The notes: generated by a model not told the origin, from the sequence alone. Shown: positions 32,593-41,652, counted from the first letter of the stretch. The stretch is DNA of 52,002 bases from an uncultured Selenomonadaceae bacterium (GCA_905234395.1 CAJOHG010000010.1:1-52002); one strand, 5' to 3'. A program made the numbers and translations.

Positions 32593-33807
32593 TCAAGCCG
32601 TCATCGCCGCGCAGAATTCCCAATGACGATTGCCCGCAGACTTTGCTCGACCGTTAAGCGCATGGCTTATCGCAGCTGTAGAAATACCAAATTTTTTTGC
32701 GGCGTCACTTACCGATTGAAAAATTTCTTGCGTCTCGACACACAGAATCAACATCGGCGCGACAGTTTGAGTTTCTTCCAAAGGCGGGAGTTCGCCGTCA
32801 AAAAATTCCCAATGATAGCCGCAAGATTTTTCACATTTACCGCTCGCCGCGTTTCCAATGGCAGAATCCGTGACACCGAACGCTTCTGCCGCCTTAGCGA
32901 CACTTTCGTAGACAATGCCGGTCTCGACGCAACGGACAGGCTTGCTGACTTTTCTGCGGAAATTTTCAGGGCGATGTTGAGGCGATTGACCGTCGACATA
33001 TTCCCAATGATAACCGCCGCACGATTTATTTTTGCCCGCCAATACAGCTGAAATGTTCGGAAGATTAAGCCCGTAATGTTCAGCGGCAGATTTAATGCTC
33101 GGAAAAATTTCGTCCGTCTCGACGCAACGAATCTTCCTGCAACATTTCTCGTAGGTTGATTCTTTCCAACCTTGTCCGATGTGCGATTGACGAATTTTAT
33201 CGCAGTGTTCGGGCGAAAGTTTTCTGCCAAGCTTTACTCGACGTTGCTTTTTGAGAGTTTCTTCTGTTGGATGATGACCTTCGGGCATTTGACGAATTCT
33301 TTCGAGAGCCGCCTCTTCGTCTTCATCAGCATAAATCCAATGGTAACCGCCGAGCGTTCGACCTTTGCCCGCAAGCAACGCGCTCAAGTTTGGCGACGGA
33401 ACATTGCACCATTTCGCGGCGGCACGAAGACTTTCAAACACTTCGCCGGTTTCAACGCATTTGACACGACGGCTTATATCGGGACGTTTTTTGCCGAGTT
33501 TCGATTCACGAAGTTTCTTTCGAGCTTCTTCCGAAATGCCGTGCCCTTCCGTGCGAATGTTGTATTCGGGATTGAGCGTGCTCAAGTAAAAATCTTCCCG
33601 CGCAGTGAGTTCTTCGGGAGCGCACTCTTCGAGAATCTCAAACTTGAATTTGTCGATGCCGTATTTCGCAACGTCGTCAATCATTCCGTCGGGCGGTTTG
33701 CGTTTATGTTGATTGAATCGCCGCTTGATGTCGATGCTCTGCCCGATATATCTCCAATTGTTCACGGTGCAAGTGATTTGGTATATGCCGATAATTTTCT
33801 TAGCCAT
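32593..33807 (-). CDS. GIY-YIG endonuclease with four NUMOD1-like DNA-binding repeats
   Basis: 404 residues. An N-terminal GIY-YIG nuclease domain (IIGIYQITCTVNNWRYIGQS, RRFNQHK, residues about 4-90) is followed by a NUMOD3-like turn (SEEARKKLRESKLGKKRP) and four repeats of about 50 residues. Each repeat has the pattern CVET.E.F.S...AA...G.....I...L.GK...GYHWEY, typical of helix-turn-helix DNA-binding parts of homing endonucleases. A second LGRKLSPEHCDKIRQSHIGQ segment lies between repeats 1 and 2. No intron or intein is seen in prfA or argJ, so it appears free-standing. ATG 33807 follows AGAGG. Confidence 0.85.
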   Translation of the reverse strand: MAKKIIGIYQITCTVNNWRYIGQSIDIKRRFNQHKRKPPDGMIDDVAKYGIDKFKFEILEECAPEELTAREDFYLSTLNPEYNIRTEGHGISEEARKKLRESKLGKKRPDISRRVKCVETGEVFESLRAAAKWCNVPSPNLSALLAGKGRTLGGYHWIYADEDEEAALERIRQMPEGHHPTEETLKKQRRVKLGRKLSPEHCDKIRQSHIGQGWKESTYEKCCRKIRCVETDEIFPSIKSAAEHYGLNLPNISAVLAGKNKSCGGYHWEYVDGQSPQHRPENFRRKVSKPVRCVETGIVYESVAKAAEAFGVTDSAIGNAASGKCEKSCGYHWEFFDGELPPLEETQTVAPMLILCVETQEIFQSVSDAAKKFGISTAAISHALNGRAKSAGNRHWEFCAAMTA

Positions 33808-33833
33808 TGTGCTACGCCTCTGAATTTTCTCAA

Positions 33834-35048
33834 TTACGAGACATATTCTGCATTGATACTGACGTAGCGATATGATAAATCACAACTATAAATCGTCGCA
33901 GAATTATTACCTTCGTTAATGTCAATGTCGATTGTGATGTCGTGTTCACTCAAAATTTTTCTGGCAACCTCTTGGTCAAATTTCGTGACGAGTCCGCCGG
34001 CATAAACAGTGATGTCGCCGAATTTGATAACGACTTTGTCGGGGTCGAGTTTGACGCCGGAATAGCCGACCGCGCAAATAAATCTGCCCGCGTTGAGGTC
34101 TTGCCCGAAGATTGCGGTTTTGCAAAGCGGAGAATTCGCAACAGCCATACCAACTTGTTTAGCGTCTGCAAAAGATTTCGCGCCCGTGACGTTGATTGTG
34201 ATGAACTTCGTCGCGCCTTCGCCGTCGGAAGCAATGCGTTTGGCAAGTTCAAGGCAAATCGTCTTGAGCGTCTCAAAAAATTTCTCGTAGTCGGCAGAAA
34301 ATTTGTCGACGATTTTTTTATTGCCCGCCGCACCGTTCGCCAATACTACAACCGAATCGTTCGTGCTCATGTCGCCGTCAACGGTCATGCAGTTGAAAGA
34401 AATTTCCGTCGCGTCGCGCAGAGCCGTCTGCAAAAGTTTTTGGTCAATGTCGGCGTCGGTTGTGATGAAACAGAGCATTGTCGCCATATTCGGGCGAATC
34501 ATGCCGGAACCTTTTGCAATGGCACCAAATCGAACTTCCACGCCGCCAATTTCGACTTCGGTCGCGCAAGCTTTAGAGTAAGTGTCCGTCGTGACGATTG
34601 CGTTGCCGGCATTAACGGAACCTTCGCGGGAAAGATTTTTAACGGCGTCTTTAATGCCCGCCTCCATTTTGTCCATCGGCAAGTTCGAGCCGATTAAACC
34701 TGTCGACGCAACAATCACATCGTCCGCATTGCAATTCAATTCCTGCGCGGCAATTTGAGCCATTTTCTCTGCGTCACGCATACCTTGTTCACCTGTGCAG
34801 GCATTGGCGCAACCGGCATTGGCAACGACAGCATGAGCAGTGCCCGTGGCGACAACTTTCTTGCTGTAGTAAACGGGAGCCGCCGCAACCAAATTCTGCG
34901 TGAAGACGCCCGCGACAGCCGCCTTGCGTTCCGTGTGAATGACAGCCACATCAAGGTTGCCGTTCTTTTTGATGCCCGCGCGAACTCCGGCCGCCTTGAA
35001 GCCTTGCGGATGAGCCACGCCCGCGATTTTGTGATTTTCACTGAACAT
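33834..35048 (-). CDS. argJ: Bifunctional glutamate N-acetyltransferase / ornithine acetyltransferase ArgJ
   Basis: ArgJ recycles the acetyl group from N-acetylornithine to glutamate. 404 residues. The self-cleavage site lies in KGSGMIRPNMATMLCFITTDA, where the chain is cut before the Thr of ATML (about residue 188). ANAGCANACTG forms the oxyanion region and SGVKLDPDKV is also typical. ATG 35048 follows AAGGAG, with a promoter at 35113-35140. argC is on the other strand 19 kb away. Confidence 0.96.
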   Translation of the reverse strand: MFSENHKIAGVAHPQGFKAAGVRAGIKKNGNLDVAVIHTERKAAVAGVFTQNLVAAAPVYYSKKVVATGTAHAVVANAGCANACTGEQGMRDAEKMAQIAAQELNCNADDVIVASTGLIGSNLPMDKMEAGIKDAVKNLSREGSVNAGNAIVTTDTYSKACATEVEIGGVEVRFGAIAKGSGMIRPNMATMLCFITTDADIDQKLLQTALRDATEISFNCMTVDGDMSTNDSVVVLANGAAGNKKIVDKFSADYEKFFETLKTICLELAKRIASDGEGATKFITINVTGAKSFADAKQVGMAVANSPLCKTAIFGQDLNAGRFICAVGYSGVKLDPDKVVIKFGDITVYAGGLVTKFDQEVARKILSEHDITIDIDINEGNNSATIYSCDLSYRYVSINAEYVS

Positions 35049-35112
35049 TATGCAAAACTCCTTCGCAAAAATTTTTCACGGATAAAATTGTGCAACGTCA
35101 AATGCGGAAAGA

Positions 35113-35140
35113 ATTATAACACGTCGCGTGCGTTCGTCAA
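35113..35140 (-). promoter_or_regulatory. Promoter of argJ
   Basis: On the minus strand TTGACG (35135-35140) and TATAAT (35113-35118) lie 16 bases apart, about 65 bases upstream of the argJ start. Confidence 0.65.
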
Positions 35141-35253
35141 TCGCGGCAAACTTCAGCACAAATAATTTCGTAAAGCGTTCCATTTTTTTTTCAACACGCT
35201 ATGCTAGACTTGCAAAGCTTACTTAGAAATTTTTTTTCACGGAGGGAAAGCAC

Positions 35254-36450
35254 ATGTTTGAAATCGACGACAACTCTTTAGACCAGTTCGCGAAGATAAA
35301 AGTAATCGGCATAGGAGGCGGCGGCTCGAACGCTGTAAACAGAATGATTGAGTCGGGACTGGAGGGCGTGGAATTTATTGCGGTCAACACCGATTCTCAA
35401 GCACTTTTGATGAGCAAAGCTCCCAAACGTATGCAGATCGGCGAAAAGTTGACTCGCGGACTCGGTGCAGGTGCTCGTCCTGAAATCGGCGAACGTGCTG
35501 CGCAAGAAAGTCGCAACGATATTCTGGAGGCTCTTCGCGGTTCGGACATGGTTTTCATCACGGCAGGAATGGGCGGCGGCACAGGAACCGGTGCAGCTCC
35601 CGTCGTCGCCGAATGTGCTCGCGAAGTCAACGCATTGACCGTTGCAGTCGTCACCCGTCCGTTTACATTTGAAGGTCCGAAGCGTAAGAAAAACGCCGAT
35701 ATGGGCATTGACAAGCTTAAAAAGAACGTCGACGCGATTATCACAATTCCCAACGACAGATTGTTGCAAGTCGTCGATAAGAAAACTCCCATGACGAAAG
35801 CTTTTGTCATTGCCGACGATATTTTGCGTCAAGGCGTCAAAGGCATTTCCGATTTGATAGCCGTGCCCGGCGTCATTAATCTCGACTTCGCGGACGTGCA
35901 ATCGATCATGAACAATGCCGGCTCTGCGTTGATGGGCGTCGGCGAAGCGTCGGGCGACAATGCCGCCGTTGAAGCCGTCAAGAAAGCCATTGCGTCACCG
36001 TTGCTTGAAACCAGCGTCGACAGTGCACGCGGAATTTTGCTAAACTTCATGGGCGCAACCGATTCGCTGTCAATGATTCAAGTCAACGAGGCGTCAACGA
36101 CTGTGCAAGAGGCTGCTCATCCCGATGCGGAAATTATTTGGGGCGTCAGCGTCGACGATTCGTTAGGTGATACGATTGTCGTTACGATTATTGCCACGCG
36201 TTTTGGCGATGAAAACGAAGCTCATCCCGAAATTCCGCCGACGAAATTTTATCCGCCGCCGGGTCAAAGAACTTCGCAACAATTCAATCAATCGCAATAC
36301 AATCAGCAACAATACAATCAGCCGCAGGAGCCGCAACCTTACAATCGGACTTCGCAACCTAAGCCGGACGACAATCAATCCGACAAGAAAAATCCTTTCG
36401 CCAACATAATTCCCGACTTCTTCAACAGCAACCGGCGCAACAGACGCTAA
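35254..36450 (+). CDS. ftsZ: Cell division protein FtsZ
   Basis: FtsZ polymerises with GTP into the division ring. 398 residues. [12 protein letters not shown] (T1), [18 protein letters not shown] (T4 signature, about 104-120) and the T7 loop NLDFAD (209-214) with both catalytic Asp are intact. A Gln/Asn-rich linker (about 325-375, [15 protein letters not shown]) leads to the C-terminal peptide [15 protein letters not shown] that binds membrane anchors. ATG 35254 follows ACGGAGGG. It is divergent from argJ. A degenerate FtsZ paralogue follows in the same direction. Confidence 0.98.
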   Translation: MFEIDDNSLDQFAKIKVIGIGGGGSNAVNRMIESGLEGVEFIAVNTDSQALLMSKAPKRMQIGEKLTRGLGAGARPEIGERAAQESRNDILEALRGSDMVFITAGMGGGTGTGAAPVVAECAREVNALTVAVVTRPFTFEGPKRKKNADMGIDKLKKNVDAIITIPNDRLLQVVDKKTPMTKAFVIADDILRQGVKGISDLIAVPGVINLDFADVQSIMNNAGSALMGVGEASGDNAAVEAVKKAIASPLLETSVDSARGILLNFMGATDSLSMIQVNEASTTVQEAAHPDAEIIWGVSVDDSLGDTIVVTIIATRFGDENEAHPEIPPTKFYPPPGQRTSQQFNQSQYNQQQYNQPQEPQPYNRTSQPKPDDNQSDKKNPFANIIPDFFNSNRRNRR

Positions 36451-36475
36451 AAATTTTGACGGAGGATTGATTATC

Positions 36476-37291
36476 GTGGTAGGAAACAGTTTCAACAATC
36501 GATTCGTAAAAATCAAAGTCATCGGCGTCAACACCTCCGACGGCGCAAAAAATTCGGGCGGACTTTCCGCCCTTAATTGTATGCTGGAGAAAAATTTGGC
36601 GGGCGTGAATTATCTTGCGGTCGATCGTCACGACACTGCCAATTTGTCGACGTGCAACACCGCGCACAAATTCCGACTGCTTGACACCGACGACGAGAAA
36701 AATTTGACGGACAACTTGAGCGGAGCCGATTTGATATTCGTCGTTGCGGACGCTGTCTGGGAAAATATCAAAGTCGTTGCGCTCGCCGCTCATTGTGCGA
36801 AAAAAATTTCTGTGCCGGTGATTTTCATTGCGGGCGGAAATTTTGACGATGCCGAGGACGAAATTATTTTTGATGCGCTGGTGAAGTTGCCGAGCAAAAA
36901 TTTTGAATTCGACGCCTGCAAAGTTCTGCAGAATTTCGTTGAAGTCTTGACGTTGCCCGGTCAACCGCGACTTGACGTGAAAGATTTCTCCGACTTGTTT
37001 AAAGATTCTGCGGCGATTATCGGCTACGGCGAACGCGACGGGAAAAATTCCGTCGTCAAATCCGCAAAAGCCGCCATTGAACACGCGGAGATGTCAACGG
37101 AAAATTTCAAGTCCGCGAAAAAAATTCTGTTCAACGTCACCGCGTCGAAGGGTAATTTGTCATTGGAAGAGGCTCAAAAACTTTCCAACCTGCTCAAACG
37201 TCATGCTCCCCGCGCAGAAATTTCGTTCGGCTTTTCGGCTGATGATTGGCTTGTCGACAAGGTGAAGTTCCTGCTTGTCGCCGCCGTTTAA
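36476..37291 (+). CDS. Degenerate FtsZ paralogue without the GTP-binding signature
   Basis: 271 residues. It aligns along most of the FtsZ core: FVKIKVIGVNTSDG, NYLAVDRHD, GADLIFVVAD, SVPVIFIAGG, KDSAAIIGYGERDGKNSVVK and ILFNVTASKGNLSLEEAQ have direct counterparts in the FtsZ encoded just upstream. The T1 Gly loop is replaced, and the T4 GGGTGTG position reads ADAVWEN (91-97), so nucleotide binding is unlikely. The T7-loop equivalent RLDVKD (165-170) keeps both Asp. There is no linker or C-terminal anchor peptide. I start it at GTG 36476, 10 bases after GGAGG. The GTPase-dead layout suggests a regulator of FtsZ assembly; this is inference. Confidence 0.8.
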   Translation: MVGNSFNNRFVKIKVIGVNTSDGAKNSGGLSALNCMLEKNLAGVNYLAVDRHDTANLSTCNTAHKFRLLDTDDEKNLTDNLSGADLIFVVADAVWENIKVVALAAHCAKKISVPVIFIAGGNFDDAEDEIIFDALVKLPSKNFEFDACKVLQNFVEVLTLPGQPRLDVKDFSDLFKDSAAIIGYGERDGKNSVVKSAKAAIEHAEMSTENFKSAKKILFNVTASKGNLSLEEAQKLSNLLKRHAPRAEISFGFSADDWLVDKVKFLLVAAV

Positions 37292-37314
37292 AAAAAATTT
37301 TGGAGGAGATTTTT

Positions 37315-37632
37315 ATGGATGCAACTTTGAAAGTCGTGCTCGATCAGTATTTCGACGGAGCGTCAAAGCTCAAACCCAACGTTTTTGTTCCAGTGCGCAA
37401 CAATCGCGTTGAGGAGCCGTTAATCGACGCGTTCTTCAGCGAAACGGAACCTTCGACGCTTATCATGAGCGACAGTCAAGAAATTTTCGAGGGCGATATT
37501 CTCGTTTACCCGAAGACGCGCCAATTCTGCTACGTCGACGACATTCGCCACATCACCGGCAAAGGGCTTTACGTCGTTCACTATCACACGAAATATCAGC
37601 GCAAAGCTCAAACGCCCTTCGACGCCGATTGA
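37315..37632 (+). CDS. Conserved-looking small protein of unknown function, ftsZ operon
   Basis: 105 residues from ATG 37315 (GGAGGAG 7 bases upstream). Soluble, acidic, with beta-type strands (NVFVPVRNNRVEEP, GDILVYPKTRQFCYVDDI, KGLYVVHYHTKYQ). I recognise no family. It follows the FtsZ-like gene by 23 bases and precedes a terminator, so the three genes probably share a transcript and it may take part in division control. Confidence 0.65.
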   Translation: MDATLKVVLDQYFDGASKLKPNVFVPVRNNRVEEPLIDAFFSETEPSTLIMSDSQEIFEGDILVYPKTRQFCYVDDIRHITGKGLYVVHYHTKYQRKAQTPFDAD

Positions 37633-37653
37633 ACGTAATTTGATATCAAAAAG

Positions 37654-37687
37654 ACTTCCGCAAGAAAATTCTTCGCGGGAGTTTTTT
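37654..37687 (+). terminator. Rho-independent terminator of the ftsZ operon
   Basis: ACTTCCGC (37654-37661) pairs with GCGGGAGT (37675-37682), with an inner AAGAA/TTCTT pairing, followed by TTTTTT. Confidence 0.75.
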
Positions 37688-37706
37688 AATTCATTGCCCG
37701 CCGCGC

Positions 37707-37736
37707 TTGACTAAAGTTAAGTCCAAGCTTTATCAT
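37707..37736 (+). promoter_or_regulatory. Promoter of mtlA, with a possible dyad at the -35 box
   Basis: TTGACT (37707-37712) and TATCAT (37731-37736) are 18 bases apart. TTGACT and the following AGTCCAA form an imperfect inverted repeat over the -35 region, a possible operator. Confidence 0.5.
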
Positions 37737-37784
37737 TAGGCAATACAACGTACTACATAAAATTTTTTTTAGGAGGTGTTATTT

Positions 37785-39671
37785 ATGCAGGAGGCAATGC
37801 AAAAATTCGGTCGCTTCCTTAGCGCGATGGTCATGCCAAATATCGGCGCGTTCATTGCGTGGGGCTTCATCACTGCACTTTTTATTCCTGCGGGCTGGAT
37901 ACCTAACGAGGGTCTGGCCGAACTCGTCGGACCAATGGCAAAATGGCTGCTCCCGACGTTAATCGGATTCACGGGCGGCGAAGTCGTCTACGGTCATCGT
38001 GGCGGTGTTGTCGGAGCAATAGCTACTGCGGGCATCATCGTCGGCACTGATATTCCAATGTTCATGGGCGCAATGATTATGGGTCCGATTGGCGGCGTCG
38101 CGATTAAAAAATTTGACGAGGCTGCTCAAGATTCAATTCCCGGCGGCTTTGAAATGCTCGTCAACAATTTCTCGGCGGGCATTCTCGGCGGCATTCTCGC
38201 CTGCGCGGCTTACAGTTTTGTCGGGCCTTTAGTCAGCAGTTTGACGGACGGACTTGCCTCGGCGGTCGGCGCAATCGTCAGCGCAGGATTGTTGCCGTTA
38301 GTGTCGCTGTTGGTCGAACCTGCGAAAATCCTCTTCCTCAACAACGCAATCAATCACGGCGTCTTTACACCGCTCGGTATGCAACAAGCTCAAGAGGTCG
38401 GCAAATCGGTTTTCTTCATGATTGAATCAAATCCCGGTCCCGGCTTAGGCGTGTTGCTCGCGTATTCACTCTTCGGCGTCGGCAATGCAAGAGGCTCGGC
38501 ACCCGGCGCGGTCATTATTCATTTCTTCGGCGGCATTCACGAAATTTATTTCCCGTATGTTCTCATGAAACCTACGCTGATTCTCGCGGTTATGGCGGGC
38601 GGCGTCACTGGCGTTTTCACATTGACATTGCTCAACGGCGGTCTCGTTGCTCCTGCTGCTCCGGGCTCATTCATCGCGATTATGGCTATGACGGCTCCCG
38701 GTGCTTACTTCGCGAACATTGCGGCGGTCGCGGCGGCGGCAGGCGTAAGTTTTGCGGTCTCGTCAATTTTCATCAAAGCCACGGCGGCGGCTGATGCTCA
38801 AAAGGAAGATGCACTCGAAGCGGCTCAAGCAAGCATGAAGTCCATGAAAGCGGCTAGCAAAGGTCAGTCGGTCGAAGGCGAAAAACAAGTTGCCGGCAAA
38901 GACATCAAATTTATCGCTTACGCTTGCGACGCGGGCATGGGCTCAAGTGCATTGGGTGCGGCGGCTCTGCGTAAAAAACTTCACAAGGACGGCTACAAAC
39001 ACATCACCGTTAAAAATTTCGCAATCGGCAACATTCCCAAGGACGCGCAGATTGTTGTTTCACACGAGAAACTTGCCGAACGTGCACGCGCCGATTCTCC
39101 GCAAGCCGAACACATTTGGGTTAAAGACTTCACGAACAATAACGTTTACGACGTGATTAGCGAACGTCTCAAAGGCGGCGGCGTTGAAGCTCCTGCATCT
39201 GACGGCGGCGGCAATGAAGAATCAACTTCGCTCAAAGAAGGTATCCTGCTTAAAGACAACGTCAAAGTCGGCTTGAAGTCTGTCAGCAAAGAAGAAGCGA
39301 TTAAAGCGGCTGGCGAACTTTTGTTCAAGAGCGGCTACGTCGAAAAAGAATACATCGAAGGCATGTTGGCACGTGAACGCGACATTTCAACTTATATCGG
39401 GCAAGGCATCGCAATTCCGCACGGCGAGAACGCTGTCAAGAAACACGTCATCAAAACCGGTCTCGTTGTCATGCAATATCCAAACGGCGTCAAATTCTCC
39501 GACGAGAACACCGCGCATTTGATTGTTGGCATTGCGGGCAAAGGCGACGACCATTTGGCGATTATCGCAAACCTCGCGACAATCACAATGGAATATTCCG
39601 AAGAAGATTTGCAGAAGGCTTACACGACGAAAGACCCGCAAGTTCTCTTCGACATGTTCACGAAAGGTTAA
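37785..39671 (+). CDS. mtlA: PTS mannitol-specific enzyme IICBA (MtlA)
   Basis: MtlA imports and phosphorylates mannitol with phosphate from HPr. 628 residues in the order IIC-IIB-IIA. The IIC domain has about six to eight membrane segments and the substrate motif GGIHEIYFPYV. The IIB Cys lies in YACDAGMGSSALG (about residue 387). The IIA His lies in GIAIPHGENAVKKH (about residue 545). Ala/Lys-rich and Gly-rich linkers separate the domains. ATG 37785 is 7 bases after AGGAGG. mtlD is nearby at 40486. A cupin gene lies between. Confidence 0.96.
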   Translation: MQEAMQKFGRFLSAMVMPNIGAFIAWGFITALFIPAGWIPNEGLAELVGPMAKWLLPTLIGFTGGEVVYGHRGGVVGAIATAGIIVGTDIPMFMGAMIMGPIGGVAIKKFDEAAQDSIPGGFEMLVNNFSAGILGGILACAAYSFVGPLVSSLTDGLASAVGAIVSAGLLPLVSLLVEPAKILFLNNAINHGVFTPLGMQQAQEVGKSVFFMIESNPGPGLGVLLAYSLFGVGNARGSAPGAVIIHFFGGIHEIYFPYVLMKPTLILAVMAGGVTGVFTLTLLNGGLVAPAAPGSFIAIMAMTAPGAYFANIAAVAAAAGVSFAVSSIFIKATAAADAQKEDALEAAQASMKSMKAASKGQSVEGEKQVAGKDIKFIAYACDAGMGSSALGAAALRKKLHKDGYKHITVKNFAIGNIPKDAQIVVSHEKLAERARADSPQAEHIWVKDFTNNNVYDVISERLKGGGVEAPASDGGGNEESTSLKEGILLKDNVKVGLKSVSKEEAIKAAGELLFKSGYVEKEYIEGMLARERDISTYIGQGIAIPHGENAVKKHVIKTGLVVMQYPNGVKFSDENTAHLIVGIAGKGDDHLAIIANLATITMEYSEEDLQKAYTTKDPQVLFDMFTKG

Positions 39672-39706
39672 GCTTTGAGCTTTAAGCTTTAAGCTTTAAG
39701 CTTTTA
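39668..39706 (+). repeat. Short tandem repeat of TTAAGCT-like units after mtlA
   Basis: AGCTTTGAGCTTTAAGCTTT and its continuation form four to five copies of a 7-8 base unit around AAGCTT directly after the mtlA stop codon. Confidence 0.7.
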
Positions 39707-39749
39707 GGACAATTAATCCGACGGTTGAAATTTCAAACAGGTGGACAAA

Positions 39750-40265
39750 ATGATTTCATGCAAAAAATTTTTGGCAACATTGACGGCGGCGGCTTGCATG
39801 ATGATTCCCGCGCAGATTCAAGCGGCTGATTATCCTTCGGCTGATGAAGTCAAAGCTAAACTCGCAAACGTCGACGGCGCAATTTTCGACATCGGCAAAC
39901 CGAACGTCGCTTACGAAAAATATTTCACCGGCAAAACTTATCACGCGTCGCTTGCAAAAGATTCAATCGGCGTCTCAAACGTCACGTTCATTGACGGCGC
40001 GCACACGTTCTGGCATAAACATCACGGCACCTGCCAAATCCTCGTGACGGAGTCGGGCGCAGGTTACGTTCAGCTTTGGGGACAGGAAGTCGTCGAATTG
40101 AAACCCGGCGTAGTCTTCACAGTTCCCGAAGGCGTCAAACATTGGCACGGCGCGGCACCCGGCAAAATGATGCAACACTTATCAATCATGCAATCGAATT
40201 CGGAAGTCTCGACGGAATGGCTTGAACCTGTCGACGCAAAATTTTTTGAAAGTCTCAAGAAATAA
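39750..40265 (+). CDS. Exported cupin-domain protein
   Basis: 171 residues with a Sec signal peptide (about 1-25, ending IQA). The mature part has a single cupin barrel: the first motif FWHKHHGTCQILVTESGAGY supplies two His and a Glu-like ligand, and the second motif PEGVKHWHGA supplies a further His. It may bind a metal and a small ligand in the periplasm; no enzymatic activity can be read off. ATG 39750 follows AGGTGG. Its placement between mtlA and mtlD suggests co-regulation with mannitol use, but a structured repeat separates it from mtlD. Confidence 0.8.
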   Translation: MISCKKFLATLTAAACMMIPAQIQAADYPSADEVKAKLANVDGAIFDIGKPNVAYEKYFTGKTYHASLAKDSIGVSNVTFIDGAHTFWHKHHGTCQILVTESGAGYVQLWGQEVVELKPGVVFTVPEGVKHWHGAAPGKMMQHLSIMQSNSEVSTEWLEPVDAKFFESLKK

Positions 40266-40282
40266 ACTGCGACAAAAAAATA

Positions 40283-40445
40283 GACCGCGCAAGGACGCGC
40301 GGTCGTCGGCACACTGAGCGTGACGCGAAGTTTGCCGACACTAACGGCTGATGAAAGTCTTAACGTTGAAAGCATGAACGACTGAACGCCCCTGCGAGGT
40401 GCCCTTTTCTTTGCTACTTTCTTTTGGGCAAACAAAAGAAAGTAG
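40283..40445 (+). repeat. Structured intergenic element, copy C (upstream of mtlD)
   Basis: Hairpin GACCGCGC/GCGCGGTC (40283-40304) is followed by GTCGGCA/TGCCGAC (40305-40339) around CACTGAGCGTGACGCGAAGT. The same single-stranded ACGGCTGATGAAAGTCT as in copy B follows, and the 13-base stem CTACTTTCTTTTG/CAAAAGAAAGTAG (40414-40445) closes it. The second stem has changed on both sides relative to copy B (GCCGACA versus GTCGGCA), so pairing is kept. It fills the 220-base gap between the cupin and mtlD. Confidence 0.85.
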
Positions 40446-40485
40446 AACAAAAAAATTTATCAAAAACACGATTGGAGGTCATGAT

Positions 40486-41619
40486 ATGAAAAAAGCTGTA
40501 CACTTCGGCGCAGGCAACATCGGGCGCGGATTTATCGGGCTGCTGTTGAGTCAAGCGGGCTATCACGTGGCATTTGTGGACGTGGCGGCTCCGCTCGTCG
40601 AAGACATCAACACGCTCGGCAAATACAACGTTCAAATCTTCGGCGCGGCTGATAAAACGCTTGTCGAGAACGTCAGCGCAATCAACAGCAACGAAAACCT
40701 TGACGCACTGCTTGACGCAATCGTTGACGCGGACATCATCACGACGGCTATAGGTCCAAACATTTTAAAATTCATCGCGCCGAACATCGCCAAAGGTCTC
40801 ACGAAACGCGTTGCCGTCAATCAGACGCCGTTGAACATCATCGCCTGCGAAAACATGGTCGGCGGCTCGACTGTGCTGAAAAATTTCGTCTATCAAAATC
40901 TCGCGGACGACGTTAAGCCCGCAGTCAACAAGCTTATCGGTTTTCCCGATGCCGCTGTCGACAGAATCGTTCCGTTGCAGAAAAATGACGAGAAACTTTT
41001 GGTCAAGGTCGAACCTTACGCTGAATGGGACGTTGATTCAAAAGGCGTCGTCGGCGAACTGCCCGCGATTAACGGCATGACTCTCGTTGACAATCTCGGC
41101 GCGTACATTGAACGCAAACTTTTCACCGTCAACACCGGGCACGCGTCAATCGCTTATCTTGCGTATCAGAAAGGACTGCCCGACATCAGCTCCGCCATGC
41201 GCGACGACGATATTGTTGCCGCCGCTCGTGCTGTTTGGGCTGAAACTTCCGCGCTGTTGATTGACAAATACGGCTTTGATCCCGCCGTTCATCAAAAATA
41301 CGTCGACACGACTGAAACGCGTTTCAAGAATCCCGAAATCAGCGACGAAGTTACTCGCGTGGCTCGCGGTCCGAAACGTAAACTTTCCGCCGCAGACCGT
41401 CTCGTCTCTCCGGCAACGCAACTCATCGAACGCGGTAAAACTCCCGACGCTCTTGCAAAGGTCATTGCCGCCGCTTTGAAGTTTGACTACGCCGAAGACA
41501 AGGAAGCCGTCGAAGTGCAAGACTTCATCAAAGCGAACGGAATTGACGCCGCGATAACCAATTTCACCGGCGCGACTAGCGATTCAAAACTTTTTGCGCT
41601 TATCAAAGCAAATCTCTGA
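40486..41619 (+). CDS. mtlD: Mannitol-1-phosphate 5-dehydrogenase
   Basis: MtlD oxidises mannitol 1-phosphate to fructose 6-phosphate. 377 residues. The N-terminal NAD site reads HFGAGNIGRGFIG. NQTPLNIIACEN, and the catalytic Lys region ERKLFTVNTGHASIAYL, are family motifs. ATG 40486 follows GGAGG by 8 bases. It completes the pathway begun by MtlA, with one cupin gene and one repeat between them. Confidence 0.96.
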   Translation: MKKAVHFGAGNIGRGFIGLLLSQAGYHVAFVDVAAPLVEDINTLGKYNVQIFGAADKTLVENVSAINSNENLDALLDAIVDADIITTAIGPNILKFIAPNIAKGLTKRVAVNQTPLNIIACENMVGGSTVLKNFVYQNLADDVKPAVNKLIGFPDAAVDRIVPLQKNDEKLLVKVEPYAEWDVDSKGVVGELPAINGMTLVDNLGAYIERKLFTVNTGHASIAYLAYQKGLPDISSAMRDDDIVAAARAVWAETSALLIDKYGFDPAVHQKYVDTTETRFKNPEISDEVTRVARGPKRKLSAADRLVSPATQLIERGKTPDALAKVIAAALKFDYAEDKEAVEVQDFIKANGIDAAITNFTGATSDSKLFALIKANL

Positions 41620-41652
41620 TTCAATGTTTGTCTTACCATAACCCGAAAATTT

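Noticed and set aside
32593..33807. Intron or intein containing the GIY-YIG gene
   Set aside because: prfA and argJ on both sides are intact, and no group I intron or intein motifs were seen.
36476..37291. The FtsZ-like gene as a second functional FtsZ
   Set aside because: The GTP-binding signature and the C-terminal anchor peptide are missing, so it cannot be a normal FtsZ.
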